Shown here in pieces: positions 1 to 6,366 of a DNA stretch of 6,366 nt. The stretch's first letter is position 1, and each line of letters opens with the position of its first letter. A model generated the notes under the pieces. The model did no database searches. It was not told where the DNA came from and worked only from the letters and a program-made list of their open reading frames with translations. Origin of the DNA: Prevotella sp. UBA7782 (lineage in GTDB: Bacteria; Bacteroidota; Bacteroidia; Bacteroidales; Bacteroidaceae); NCBI GenBank assembly GCA_002480935.1, contig DLDC01000145.1, positions 12,291 to 18,656 of the forward strand, given 5' to 3'. The translations under genes and the position numbers were made by a program.

Positions 1-216
1 GGCGTGCGTGCCAACGCCATCGCGCCGGGCTTCATAGACACTGCCATGACACAGGCTCTGCCTGAGAACATCCGCAAGGAGTGGATCAAGAAGATTCCTC
101 TGCGCCGTGGCGGCACCGTAGAAGATATTGCCAACACAGCCCTTTATCTGGCTTCCGATCTCTCCAGCTATGTATCTGGTCAGGTCATCCAGGTGGATGG
201 TGGCATGAACATGTAA
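1..216 (+). CDS. fabG: 3-oxoacyl-[acyl-carrier-protein] reductase, C-terminal fragment (5' end outside window)
   Basis: This is the last 71 codons of a short-chain dehydrogenase/reductase of the FabG type, ending in TAA at 214-216. The gene enters from the left edge, so the NAD(P)-binding Gly motif and the catalytic Tyr-x-x-x-Lys are not visible. What is visible is the stretch that follows the catalytic Lys in FabG: VRANAIAPGFIDTAMT (the NAxAPGFIxTxMT signature), then LRRGGTVEDIANTALYLASD and the C-terminal YVSGQVIQVDGGMNM, which closely matches the usual FabG ending. FabG reduces 3-oxoacyl-ACP to 3-hydroxyacyl-ACP with NADPH in the cytoplasmic fatty acid elongation cycle. Other SDR enzymes share the fold, but the VDGGMxM ending and the lengthwise match favour FabG. 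The following gene starts 74 bases downstream, behind a hairpin. Confidence 0.9.
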   Translation, partial: GVRANAIAPGFIDTAMTQALPENIRKEWIKKIPLRRGGTVEDIANTALYLASDLSSYVSGQVIQVDGGMNM

Positions 217-243
217 TCATTCGTAGAAGAAAATATACAGAGT

Positions 244-272
244 AGGGGGCAGGACAGAGCGTCCCGCCCCTT
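244..272 (+). terminator. GC-rich hairpin after fabG, possible weak terminator or attenuating structure
   Basis: GGGGC (246-250) pairs with GCCCC (266-270), and GGAC (252-255) pairs with GTCC (261-264). One A-C mismatch separates the two blocks, and the loop is AGAGC (256-260). The stem can be extended outward by a G-T wobble (245/271) and an A-T pair (244/272). It is followed by TTATGCTTAATATTAT, which is AT-rich but not a true run of T. It may therefore be a leaky terminator for fabG, an mRNA 3' end stabiliser, or a structure that affects translation of the next gene. No TAnnTTTG-like promoter is visible between 217 and 290, so the next gene may depend on read-through. Confidence 0.5.
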
Positions 273-290
273 ATGCTTAATATTATAGGT

Positions 291-980
291 ATGCAAGTAG
301 TTTACGAGGACAATCACATCATCATAGTCTATAAGCAGAGCGGAGAGATTGTGCAGGGTGACAAAACGGGCGATAAGCCTCTCTCTGATACCGTCAAGGA
401 ATGGATAAAGGTGCGTTACAACAAACCGGGCAATGTCTTTCTGGGCGTTGTTCACAGGCTCGACCGTCCAGTGGCGGGCCTCGTGATGTTTGGCAAAACA
501 TCTAAAGCCACGTCAAGGCTCAATGCCATGTTTCGTGAAGGGCAGGTGCACAAAACCTATTGGGCCATCGTTTCGGGCACACCCAAAGCCGATGAGGCTA
601 CATTAGACAACTGGTTGGTGCGCAATGAAAAGCAGAACAAGAGCTATGCCTACGACCATGAGGTGCCCAACTCCAAGCATGCCCTGCTGCGGTATAAGGT
701 TATTGCCCGTTCGGATAACTACACCCTGCTTGCCGTAGACCTGCTTACGGGCCGCCATCATCAGATAAGATGCCAGTTGGCACATGCCGGTATGCCCATC
801 AAGGGCGACCTGAAGTATGGCGCGCGCCGCTCCAATCCCGATGGCAGCATATCCCTTCTGAGCCACAGAATGAGTTTTGTGCACCCCGTGAGCAAGAAAA
901 CTATCGACATAACGAGCCCCGTTCCCAACGACAATCTATGGCATGCCATGGAGCAAATGGCCCTGTCTGCCGAGCCCTGA
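291..980 (+). CDS. RluA-family RNA pseudouridine synthase
   Basis: This is a 229-residue cytoplasmic enzyme that isomerises uridine to pseudouridine in structured RNA. The catalytic motif is HRLDRPVAG, with the nucleophilic Asp at residue 58. The second conserved block, GRHHQIR, is at residues 154-160 and is followed by CQLAHAGMPIKGDLKYG. Near the C-terminus, LLSHRMSFVHP matches the family's usual last motif. There is no N-terminal S4 RNA-binding domain, and the length fits the compact RluA/TruC-like branch (E. coli RluA is about 219 residues). HRLDRP resembles TruC-type proteins more than the HRLDKxTSG of RluC/RluD, but the target (rRNA or tRNA) cannot be read from sequence, so no symbol is given. 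An in-frame ATG at 273 would add six residues (MLNIIG), but it abuts the hairpin ending at 270-272. The ATG at 291 starts directly with the family-typical QVVYEDNHIIIVYKQSG, so I prefer it. No good Shine-Dalgarno site precedes either start. Confidence 0.9.
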   Translation: MQVVYEDNHIIIVYKQSGEIVQGDKTGDKPLSDTVKEWIKVRYNKPGNVFLGVVHRLDRPVAGLVMFGKTSKATSRLNAMFREGQVHKTYWAIVSGTPKADEATLDNWLVRNEKQNKSYAYDHEVPNSKHALLRYKVIARSDNYTLLAVDLLTGRHHQIRCQLAHAGMPIKGDLKYGARRSNPDGSISLLSHRMSFVHPVSKKTIDITSPVPNDNLWHAMEQMALSAEP

Positions 981-992
981 CCCTGCTTGCAA

Positions 993-1034
993 GCTCCGAA
1001 AAGTAAAAAAAATTATAGTCGGGAGCGCTTTTTT
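993..1034 (+). terminator. possible intrinsic terminator after the pseudouridine synthase gene
   Basis: GCTCC (993-997) can pair with GGAGC (1022-1026). G998-C1020 and A999-T1019 can extend the stem if G1021 is bulged. A run of six T (1029-1034) follows two bases later. The position, 13 bases after the stop codon, and the T run fit a Rho-independent terminator. The weak points are the short stem, the bulge and the long A-rich loop of about 19-24 bases. An overlapping perfect palindrome GCTTGCAAGC (985-994) could form a competing structure. Confidence 0.4.
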
Positions 1035-1046
1035 CCTTTCTTTACC

Positions 1047-1077
1047 TTTATTATATCAGATTTTTTTGCTTACTTTG
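1047..1077 (+). promoter_or_regulatory. Bacteroidota-type promoter upstream of tamB
   Basis: TTACTTTG at 1070-1077 matches seven of eight positions of the Bacteroides -7 consensus TAnnTTTG. It is followed by CAAC, a common continuation of that motif. TTTA at 1047-1050 lies 19 bases upstream and matches three of four bases of the -33 element TTTG, at the spacing usual for the primary sigma factor (sigma-ABfr type). The region between is AT-rich, in contrast to the GC-rich flanking genes. Transcription would start near 1082-1086, giving a leader of about 35-40 bases before the tamB ATG at 1121. No start site can be proven from sequence. Confidence 0.6.
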
Positions 1078-1120
1078 CAACATTCATTATAGGCATAGGC
1101 AATGCTGAAATAACCGAGGT

Positions 1121-4100
1121 ATGAAAAAAATTCTATATGGGTTGATGGCCGTTGTGCTCACCCCCATTGTTCTTTTTCTTCTTATCACTTTGCTGCTTTA
1201 TATCCCTCCCGTGCAGAATTGGGCTGTAAAGCAAATAGCATCCTATGCGTCTGAACAGACAGGAAAGAGCATCACCATAGGTCATGTGTCACTTTCCTTC
1301 CCCCTCGACCTGCAGCTCAACAACTTCAGAATGACGCAGCCCAACGACTCTATAGCCGGGCTGACAGACACCATAGCCAATGTTGAGTCGCTCGTAACCA
1401 GCGTGCGGCTCAAGCCTTTGCTGCATAGCCGTGTGGTGGTAGACGGTCTTGAGCTGCGTGGAGCGCAGATCAACACGGCTCAGTTCATAGCCGACACGCG
1501 CATCAAGGCACGCATAGGCAGGCTCAGCCTGCGCAGTGACGGCGTAGACCTTACAAAATCGCTTGCTCACGTGAATGTAGCGACGCTGCAAAATGCCAGC
1601 GTGGATGTGGCATTGGGCGACTCTGTGCCGCCCGACACCACGCCCAGCCGCAACTTCTGGAAGATTATGATAAGCCGGTTGCAGCTCAGCAAGACAGCCT
1701 TTGCCCTTCACATGCCTGGCGACTCCATGCGCATCACCTCTTATTTCGGCTCGGCCGAGGCCAGAGGAGCGCGCCTGTTGCTGCACGACGGGCAGTATGA
1801 GGTAGCCTCACTAGACTGGCACAACGGCTCGCTCTCTTATGACAGACCCTTCGAGCCACGGGCCCGGAAGGGCTTCGATGCCAATCACATAGCCTTGACA
1901 CAACTCAACATCGGCCTAGACTCCTTCTCTTATCTCAAGCCCAACCTGCGGCTGAGCCTGCGCTCGGCCAATTTCAAGGAGCAGGCAGGGCTCACCGTGA
2001 GCTCTTTTGTAGGGCCTTTCCGCATGGATTCGGCTTCTATCAGCCTGCCCACTCTGCAACTTGCCACTGACGAGTCTAAGCTCTCAGGCCGTTTCCGTAT
2101 GGATCTGAACACCTTCAGCGACCTTCATCCCGGGCAGATGAGCCTTGACATTAACGGCTATCTGGGCAAGAACGACATATTGTGCTTCATGCCTTCCATG
2201 CCCTCTTCTATAGTGCGTCACTGGCCTGACAAGCCTCTCACCCTGCAGGGGCACGTGGGCGGCAACCTCACCTACCTCATGCTGCGCCCCTTGAGGGTGG
2301 CTTTGCCTACGGTGGCCGACCTGACTCTGAGCGGATGGATGGCTCATGCCATGAGCGACACGCAGCGCCGGGCCCGTTTCAACGTTAGCGGACGCACCTA
2401 CAACATGAGCTTGCTGATGGCTCAACTGCCGGTAAGCGTACGCAAAATGGTGCGAATACCGCAGCCCATAGGATGGAACGGCAGGGTGATGATGGACGGA
2501 GGACTATATCAGACGGCCATGAGCATCAGCCAGGGAGGCGGCAGAGCCTTCATAAAGGGCTATATACGTCCTGCCGATATGAGCTATTCGGCTTTCCTAG
2601 ATGCCCGCAACTTCAATCCCGACCACTTCCTTCCGCACCGCGGACTGCACACCCTGACGGGCTCGGTGAGCGTAAAAGGCGTGGGTACAGACATCACATC
2701 GCCCCGAACAACCATCATCGCCAAGGCCGACATTCGCAGGTTCGGCTATCAGAAATACGATCTCAATGGCATAAAGGGGCAGGTGAGCCTGGCCAATGGC
2801 TTGCTGCATGCCAACATCAACAGCCGCAACAGCATGGCATCGGGGCAGCTGCATGCCCACGGAAAGCTCAGCAGCAGGGTGATAGACATGCGTGTGGGCG
2901 GCAACATAAGCAGTGCCGACCTCAGGAAGGTGGGCATAGTGACCTATCCTTATGTGGTAGGTGGCAAAGCCGAGCTCACCCTATGGAGCAACATGCGCGA
3001 CTTCAAGGTGAGCGGAAGCATAGCCGATGCCACCCTCAGGCAATATCATCAGCATAAGCTCTCAGCGCCCCTGGCCGCCGGAACATTCCACATAGATGCC
3101 TCAAGACGCGGCAAGCTATACGATATAGCCTTCAATGGCTATATGTCTAAGGTAGACGCGTTTGCCTTAGGCATGGCAGACAAGCCCCTGACCACCGCCC
3201 TGCGGGCCAACATCAAGCTGCAAACCGACCTGGCACATTATTATAAGGTGAACGGAAATGTGGGCGATGTAACCCTGCGCACTGCCGACAAGCAGTATCA
3301 GCCCAAGGATATGAGCATCGACGCGCTCACGCGAAGAGACACCACAAGGGTGTTCTTGAGCGGTGGCGACTTCCTGCTCGACATGGGCCTGGATAAGGGC
3401 TACAAGGTGCTCATGGCAGAGTCTGGGCGCATCATGAACGAGGTGAAGCGACAGTATCGCCAAAAATGGATAGACCAAAAAGCCCTCTTCGACCTTCTGC
3501 CCCAAGGCTATGTAAGGCTGAAGAGCGGTCCCGACAACCTTGTGAGCGAGTTGCTGAGGCAACAAGGCTATGCTTTCCGCTCTGCGGATGTAGACCTAGC
3601 CACCTCGCCCAAGGCAGGGCTCAACGGCACCGTGGTGGCTTCAGCACTCTCCTTGCCCGACAGCCTGCAGCTAGACTCCGTTAATCTGGCGCTGGCTACC
3701 GACTCCGGAGTGCTCCGATACAACCTTGCCGTGCTCAACCAGCCCGCCAACAGCTATCCCTACAAAGGCTATCTGCAGGGCGAGCTGCTCAAGAAGGGGC
3801 TTACCACCCATGCCTCCATACTTGATGAAAAGGGCCGGACGGGGCTCGACCTTTCGCTCCTGGCTGCCATCAAGGGCAATGGCATCAACCTGAGCATCAC
3901 GTCACCTAAGTCGATAATCGGCTATAAGAGCTTTGCGGTGAACGATTCCAACTATGTATATATGCGCCGGGATAAGCGCATATCGGCCAACATGAAGCTC
4001 ATGGCCAAGGACGGTGCCGGCGTACAGCTGTTTACTGACGACGAGGACAGCACCTCCTTGCAAAACATAACCCTGAGCATGAAGCACTTCGAGCTGGGCA

Positions 4101-5983
4101 AGGTGTTTGCCATTCTGCCCTACGCCCCCAGTGTCTCCGGCGTGCTCGACGGCGACTATCATGCCATTCTCACAAAAGAAAACCTCACCATATCGAGTGA
4201 TATGGACGTCAAGAACCTCGTTTACCAGCACTGCCCCATGGGCAATGTGGGCACACGGCTCGTCTATATGCCCCAGAGCGACGGCACACATTACGTGGAT
4301 GCCGTTATACTGCAGGACGATGAGGATGTGGGAAGCCTCACCGGAACATACAACTCAAAGGGCAGGGGCACACTCGATGCCGTGTTCAGCATGGAGAAAT
4401 TCCCGCTCGATTACATCAACGGCTTTGTTCCCGACCGGTTGATAGGCCTCCGGGGCGTGGGAGAGGGCTCGCTCACGCTGAAAGGGCCGCTCGACGCGCT
4501 CGACATCAACGGCGAGGTTTACCTAGACTCGGCACACATCTTCAGCGAGCCTTATGGCGTAGACATGCGCTTTGCCAACGACCCTGTGCTCATCAAGAAC
4601 AGCCAGATAAAGTTCGAAAACTTCGAGATGTTTGCCAACAATGACGCTCCGCTCGACGTGGCGGGCTCGCTCGACTTCTCCAATCTCAACCGTATGATGC
4701 TCAATGTGCGCATGAAAGCCGAAAACTTTGAGATCATAGACGCCAAGGAAAATCCCCGGTCACAGGTCTACGGCAAGGCCTTCGTCAATTTCTATGGCGG
4801 TATGAGCGGTCCGCTAGACCAGCTCACCATGCGTGGAAAGCTGGATGTGCTGGGCTCAACAGACATGACGTACGTGCTCAGAGAGTCTAATCTGGTAACC
4901 GACAACCAGCTCGACGAGCTGGTGAAGTTCACCAATCTCACCGACACTACGGCCGATGTGGTGCAGCGCCCCGACATCAAGGGCTTCAACATGGGGCTTG
5001 ACATCAGCGTAGACGAGCAGGCACACATACTCTGCGCGCTCAATGCCGAGCACTCTAACTATATAGATCTGATGGGCGGAGGCAACCTCCTGATGACCTA
5101 CGACCCCGTCAACGACCTGCGGCTCACCGGCCGCTATACCCTCAACGACGGCAAGATGAAGTACTCTTTGCCCGTTATACCCCTGCGCACCTTCCAGGTT
5201 CAGGATGGCAGCTACATCGAGTTTACGGGCAATCCTTATACGCCCACGCTCAGCATCACGGCCACCGAGAGCCTGAAAGCCACTGTGGCCAACGGCACCT
5301 CGCAGGGCAAGGTGGTAGATTTCAACTGTGGCGTGCGCCTCTCCAAGCAGTTCCCGCAGCCCGGAGTAGAGTTTATCATCGAGGCACCCGAGGATATGGA
5401 GGTGCAAAACCAGCTCAACACCAAGAGCGTTGAGGAACGTTCAAAGCTCGCTGTGTCTATGCTCGCATCGGGATTGTATCTCGACGAGAGCAATTCAGGC
5501 AAGTCGTTCATGAACAGTGCCCTGGCTTCGTTCATGCAAAGTGAGATAAACAACATTACCGGAAACGCCCTCCGCTCCATGGGACTCGACATTACGGCCA
5601 ACATGGAGAGCACAGCCGATGCCACAGGGAACCTGCATACCGACTATACCTTCAACTTCTCCAAGCGGCTGTGGAACAACCGCTTGCGCGTCGTTATGGG
5701 CGGAAGGGTGTCTACAGGTTCGCAGATATCAGAAGACAACGGAGCTTATTTCGATAACTTCTCCCTCGAATACAGGCTCAACAAAAACGAGACACAATAT
5801 CTGAAACTCTATTATGAGCGTGAGGCTTTCGACTGGCTCGAGGGCAACCTGAGCGAGTTCGGAGGAGGCTTCATGTGGCGCCGAAAGCTCAGACACTTCA
5901 AAGACATCTTCAACTTCCGCACGCAGAAAGACGAGATGCCCGCTCCAGCCAAGCCCGACACGATACTCAACAAAAAGAAATGA
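1121..5983 (+). CDS. tamB: translocation and assembly module protein TamB (AsmA-like, TamB/DUF490 domain)
   Basis: This is a 1620-residue inner-membrane-anchored periplasmic protein. Residues 1-3 (MKK) are followed by one hydrophobic segment at about 4-28, an uncleaved signal anchor with the N-terminus in the cytoplasm. Residues from about 30 to 60 (IPPVQNWAVKQIASYASEQTGKSITIGHVSLSF) are the AsmA/TamB-like start seen in this superfamily. Most of the rest alternates short polar and hydrophobic strands with many DLxLSG or GxLxLKGPLD-like repeats, as expected for the beta-taco groove of TamB/AsmA-like lipid transfer proteins. The conserved C-terminal TamB domain lies at about 1110-1590 (GEGSLTLKGPLDALDINGEV through FSKRLWNNRLRVVMGG). 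A probably helical stretch at about 765-817 breaks the strand pattern. The last 37 residues are basic and end in NKKK. In Proteobacteria TamB works with outer membrane TamA; here the next gene encodes the likely TamL-type partner. The length fits Bacteroidota homologues better than E. coli TamB (1259 residues). The frame is open throughout. The ATG at 1121 is supported by the MKK-plus-hydrophobic start. GAGG at 1116-1119 is only one base from the ATG, too close for a normal ribosome binding site. Confidence 0.93.
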   Translation: MKKILYGLMAVVLTPIVLFLLITLLLYIPPVQNWAVKQIASYASEQTGKSITIGHVSLSFPLDLQLNNFRMTQPNDSIAGLTDTIANVESLVTSVRLKPLLHSRVVVDGLELRGAQINTAQFIADTRIKARIGRLSLRSDGVDLTKSLAHVNVATLQNASVDVALGDSVPPDTTPSRNFWKIMISRLQLSKTAFALHMPGDSMRITSYFGSAEARGARLLLHDGQYEVASLDWHNGSLSYDRPFEPRARKGFDANHIALTQLNIGLDSFSYLKPNLRLSLRSANFKEQAGLTVSSFVGPFRMDSASISLPTLQLATDESKLSGRFRMDLNTFSDLHPGQMSLDINGYLGKNDILCFMPSMPSSIVRHWPDKPLTLQGHVGGNLTYLMLRPLRVALPTVADLTLSGWMAHAMSDTQRRARFNVSGRTYNMSLLMAQLPVSVRKMVRIPQPIGWNGRVMMDGGLYQTAMSISQGGGRAFIKGYIRPADMSYSAFLDARNFNPDHFLPHRGLHTLTGSVSVKGVGTDITSPRTTIIAKADIRRFGYQKYDLNGIKGQVSLANGLLHANINSRNSMASGQLHAHGKLSSRVIDMRVGGNISSADLRKVGIVTYPYVVGGKAELTLWSNMRDFKVSGSIADATLRQYHQHKLSAPLAAGTFHIDASRRGKLYDIAFNGYMSKVDAFALGMADKPLTTALRANIKLQTDLAHYYKVNGNVGDVTLRTADKQYQPKDMSIDALTRRDTTRVFLSGGDFLLDMGLDKGYKVLMAESGRIMNEVKRQYRQKWIDQKALFDLLPQGYVRLKSGPDNLVSELLRQQGYAFRSADVDLATSPKAGLNGTVVASALSLPDSLQLDSVNLALATDSGVLRYNLAVLNQPANSYPYKGYLQGELLKKGLTTHASILDEKGRTGLDLSLLAAIKGNGINLSITSPKSIIGYKSFAVNDSNYVYMRRDKRISANMKLMAKDGAGVQLFTDDEDSTSLQNITLSMKHFELGKVFAILPYAPSVSGVLDGDYHAILTKENLTISSDMDVKNLVYQHCPMGNVGTRLVYMPQSDGTHYVDAVILQDDEDVGSLTGTYNSKGRGTLDAVFSMEKFPLDYINGFVPDRLIGLRGVGEGSLTLKGPLDALDINGEVYLDSAHIFSEPYGVDMRFANDPVLIKNSQIKFENFEMFANNDAPLDVAGSLDFSNLNRMMLNVRMKAENFEIIDAKENPRSQVYGKAFVNFYGGMSGPLDQLTMRGKLDVLGSTDMTYVLRESNLVTDNQLDELVKFTNLTDTTADVVQRPDIKGFNMGLDISVDEQAHILCALNAEHSNYIDLMGGGNLLMTYDPVNDLRLTGRYTLNDGKMKYSLPVIPLRTFQVQDGSYIEFTGNPYTPTLSITATESLKATVANGTSQGKVVDFNCGVRLSKQFPQPGVEFIIEAPEDMEVQNQLNTKSVEERSKLAVSMLASGLYLDESNSGKSFMNSALASFMQSEINNITGNALRSMGLDITANMESTADATGNLHTDYTFNFSKRLWNNRLRVVMGGRVSTGSQISEDNGAYFDNFSLEYRLNKNETQYLKLYYEREAFDWLEGNLSEFGGGFMWRRKLRHFKDIFNFRTQKDEMPAPAKPDTILNKKK

Positions 5984-6366
5984 AACATCAATTCAACATA
6001 GCCTGCACATTCTTCCTGGCACTGAGCCTCCTGACGATGGCCTGTGCCTGCTCGTCCACCAGCGCGCTTAGCGACGGCGAGCAGCTTTATACCGGAATGA
6101 AGGCTACCCGATACACCAACTACCAGAAGAACCCACACTTCACCGCCACACGCCAGGAGCTCGACGTGGTGCTCGCCACGCGCCCCAATGCGTCGCTCTT
6201 TGGCAGCTCTTCGTGGCGCTCGCCATTCCCTGTCGGTCTGTGGATATGGAACGCGTTTTCGCCCGGACAAGATGCTTTGAGCAAGTTTCTGGTGAAAGCT
6301 TTCGGCTCAAAGCCCGTACTTATGACCAATGCCAATCCCGACCTGCATGTCACTGTGGGCAATAAC
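5980..6366 (+). CDS. tamL: BamA/TamA-family outer membrane protein with lipoprotein-like signal (TamL type), N-terminal fragment
   Basis: This is the first 129 codons of an outer membrane Omp85-family protein; the rest lies beyond the window. The start ATG overlaps the tamB stop (ATGA at 5980-5983), and the A-rich CAAAAAGAA just upstream suits Bacteroidota translation starts. Residues 1-24 form a lipoprotein-type signal peptide: MKHQ, a hydrophobic core FNIACTFFLALSLLTM, then ACACSST. Cys22 or Cys24 could be the lipidated residue. After it, SALSDGEQLYTGMKATRYTNYQKN and LATRPNASLFGSSSWRSPFPVGLWIWNAFS match the N-terminal region of Bacteroidota proteins annotated as BamA/TamA family, including the hallmark PNxxLFGSS and PFPxGLWIWNAFS. 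The POTRA domains proper and the C-terminal beta-barrel are not yet reached. TamL is the lipidated Omp85 relative that replaces TamA as the TamB partner in this phylum. The symbol rests on the family resemblance and the tamB linkage, since the barrel is not visible. Translation is probably coupled to tamB. Confidence 0.85.
   Translation, partial: MKHQFNIACTFFLALSLLTMACACSSTSALSDGEQLYTGMKATRYTNYQKNPHFTATRQELDVVLATRPNASLFGSSSWRSPFPVGLWIWNAFSPGQDALSKFLVKAFGSKPVLMTNANPDLHVTVGNN

Noticed and set aside
273..290. Upstream ATG as the start of the pseudouridine synthase
   Set aside because: It directly abuts the 244-272 hairpin and adds only MLNIIG, which is not typical of the family. It is in frame, so it is not formally excluded.
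985..994. Perfect palindrome GCTTGCAAGC as an operator
   Set aside because: A single 10-base palindrome immediately after a stop codon, with no second copy or promoter overlap. It is more likely part of a 3' end structure or chance.
1116..1119. GAGG as a Shine-Dalgarno site for tamB
   Set aside because: It is only one base from the ATG, whereas functional sites need about 5-9 bases. Bacteroidota rarely rely on such sites.
2473..3057. Open frame of 194 codons on the + strand inside tamB
   Set aside because: It lies in another frame of the clearly coding tamB, and its Arg/Gln/His-rich product is typical of a frame-shifted GC-rich gene. It shows no recognisable domain.
4856..5407. Open frame of 183 codons on the - strand, and similar antisense frames at 1289-1786, 3167-3565 and 3902-4291
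   Set aside because: All are antisense shadows of tamB with His/Val/Gly-rich products and no motif. The codon usage of tamB explains the lack of stops.
5812..6270. Antisense open frame of 152 codons over the tamB-tamL junction
   Set aside because: It overlaps two genes with strong family resemblance on the + strand, and the translated product has no recognisable features.
1..6366. CRISPR array, insertion sequence, phage genes, or RNA genes
   Set aside because: No spaced direct repeats, terminal inverted repeats, transposase or phage motifs, or tRNA/rRNA-like sequences were seen. The whole window is accounted for by four housekeeping or envelope genes and short gaps.

Overview
The window looks like ordinary chromosomal DNA from the phylum Bacteroidota, most likely a Prevotella-like member of the Bacteroidales. 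Three things point there: the very long Bacteroidota-type TamB followed by a lipoprotein-type Omp85 protein, a promoter-like motif close to the Bacteroides -7 consensus TAnnTTTG, and the lack of clear Shine-Dalgarno sequences. The GC content looks moderately high by eye (mid-50s percent), and the isoleucine codon ATA is used freely. Genus is an inference.

Layout, all on the + strand: (1) 1-216 is the C-terminal end of a FabG-type 3-oxoacyl-ACP reductase (fatty acid synthesis). (2) 244-272 holds a GC-rich hairpin. (3) A RluA-family RNA pseudouridine synthase follows, best started at 291 and ending at 980. (4) 981-1120 is the only substantial intergenic gap. It holds a possible terminator for the pseudouridine synthase gene and a Bacteroidota-type promoter for the next gene. 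(5) 1121-5983 is a 1620-residue TamB homologue that fills three quarters of the window. (6) 5980-6366 is the start of a BamA/TamA-family outer membrane protein with a lipoprotein-like signal peptide (TamL type). It overlaps tamB by four bases (ATGA) and runs off the window.

The functional core is the tamB-tamL pair. TamB is anchored in the inner membrane and spans the periplasm, and its partner Omp85 protein sits in the outer membrane. Together they form the translocation and assembly module, linked to outer membrane protein insertion and to lipid transport between the membranes. The overlap and the single promoter candidate suggest that both are made from one transcript. The upstream fabG and pseudouridine synthase genes are housekeeping genes, seem to be a separate transcription group, and show no evident functional link to TAM.

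I see no mobile elements, CRISPR arrays, tRNA or rRNA genes. I do not see a previously undescribed system here. The most interesting points are the TamB/TamL architecture, a predicted helical insertion in TamB, the start choice of the pseudouridine synthase, and a codon-context bias at isoleucine.
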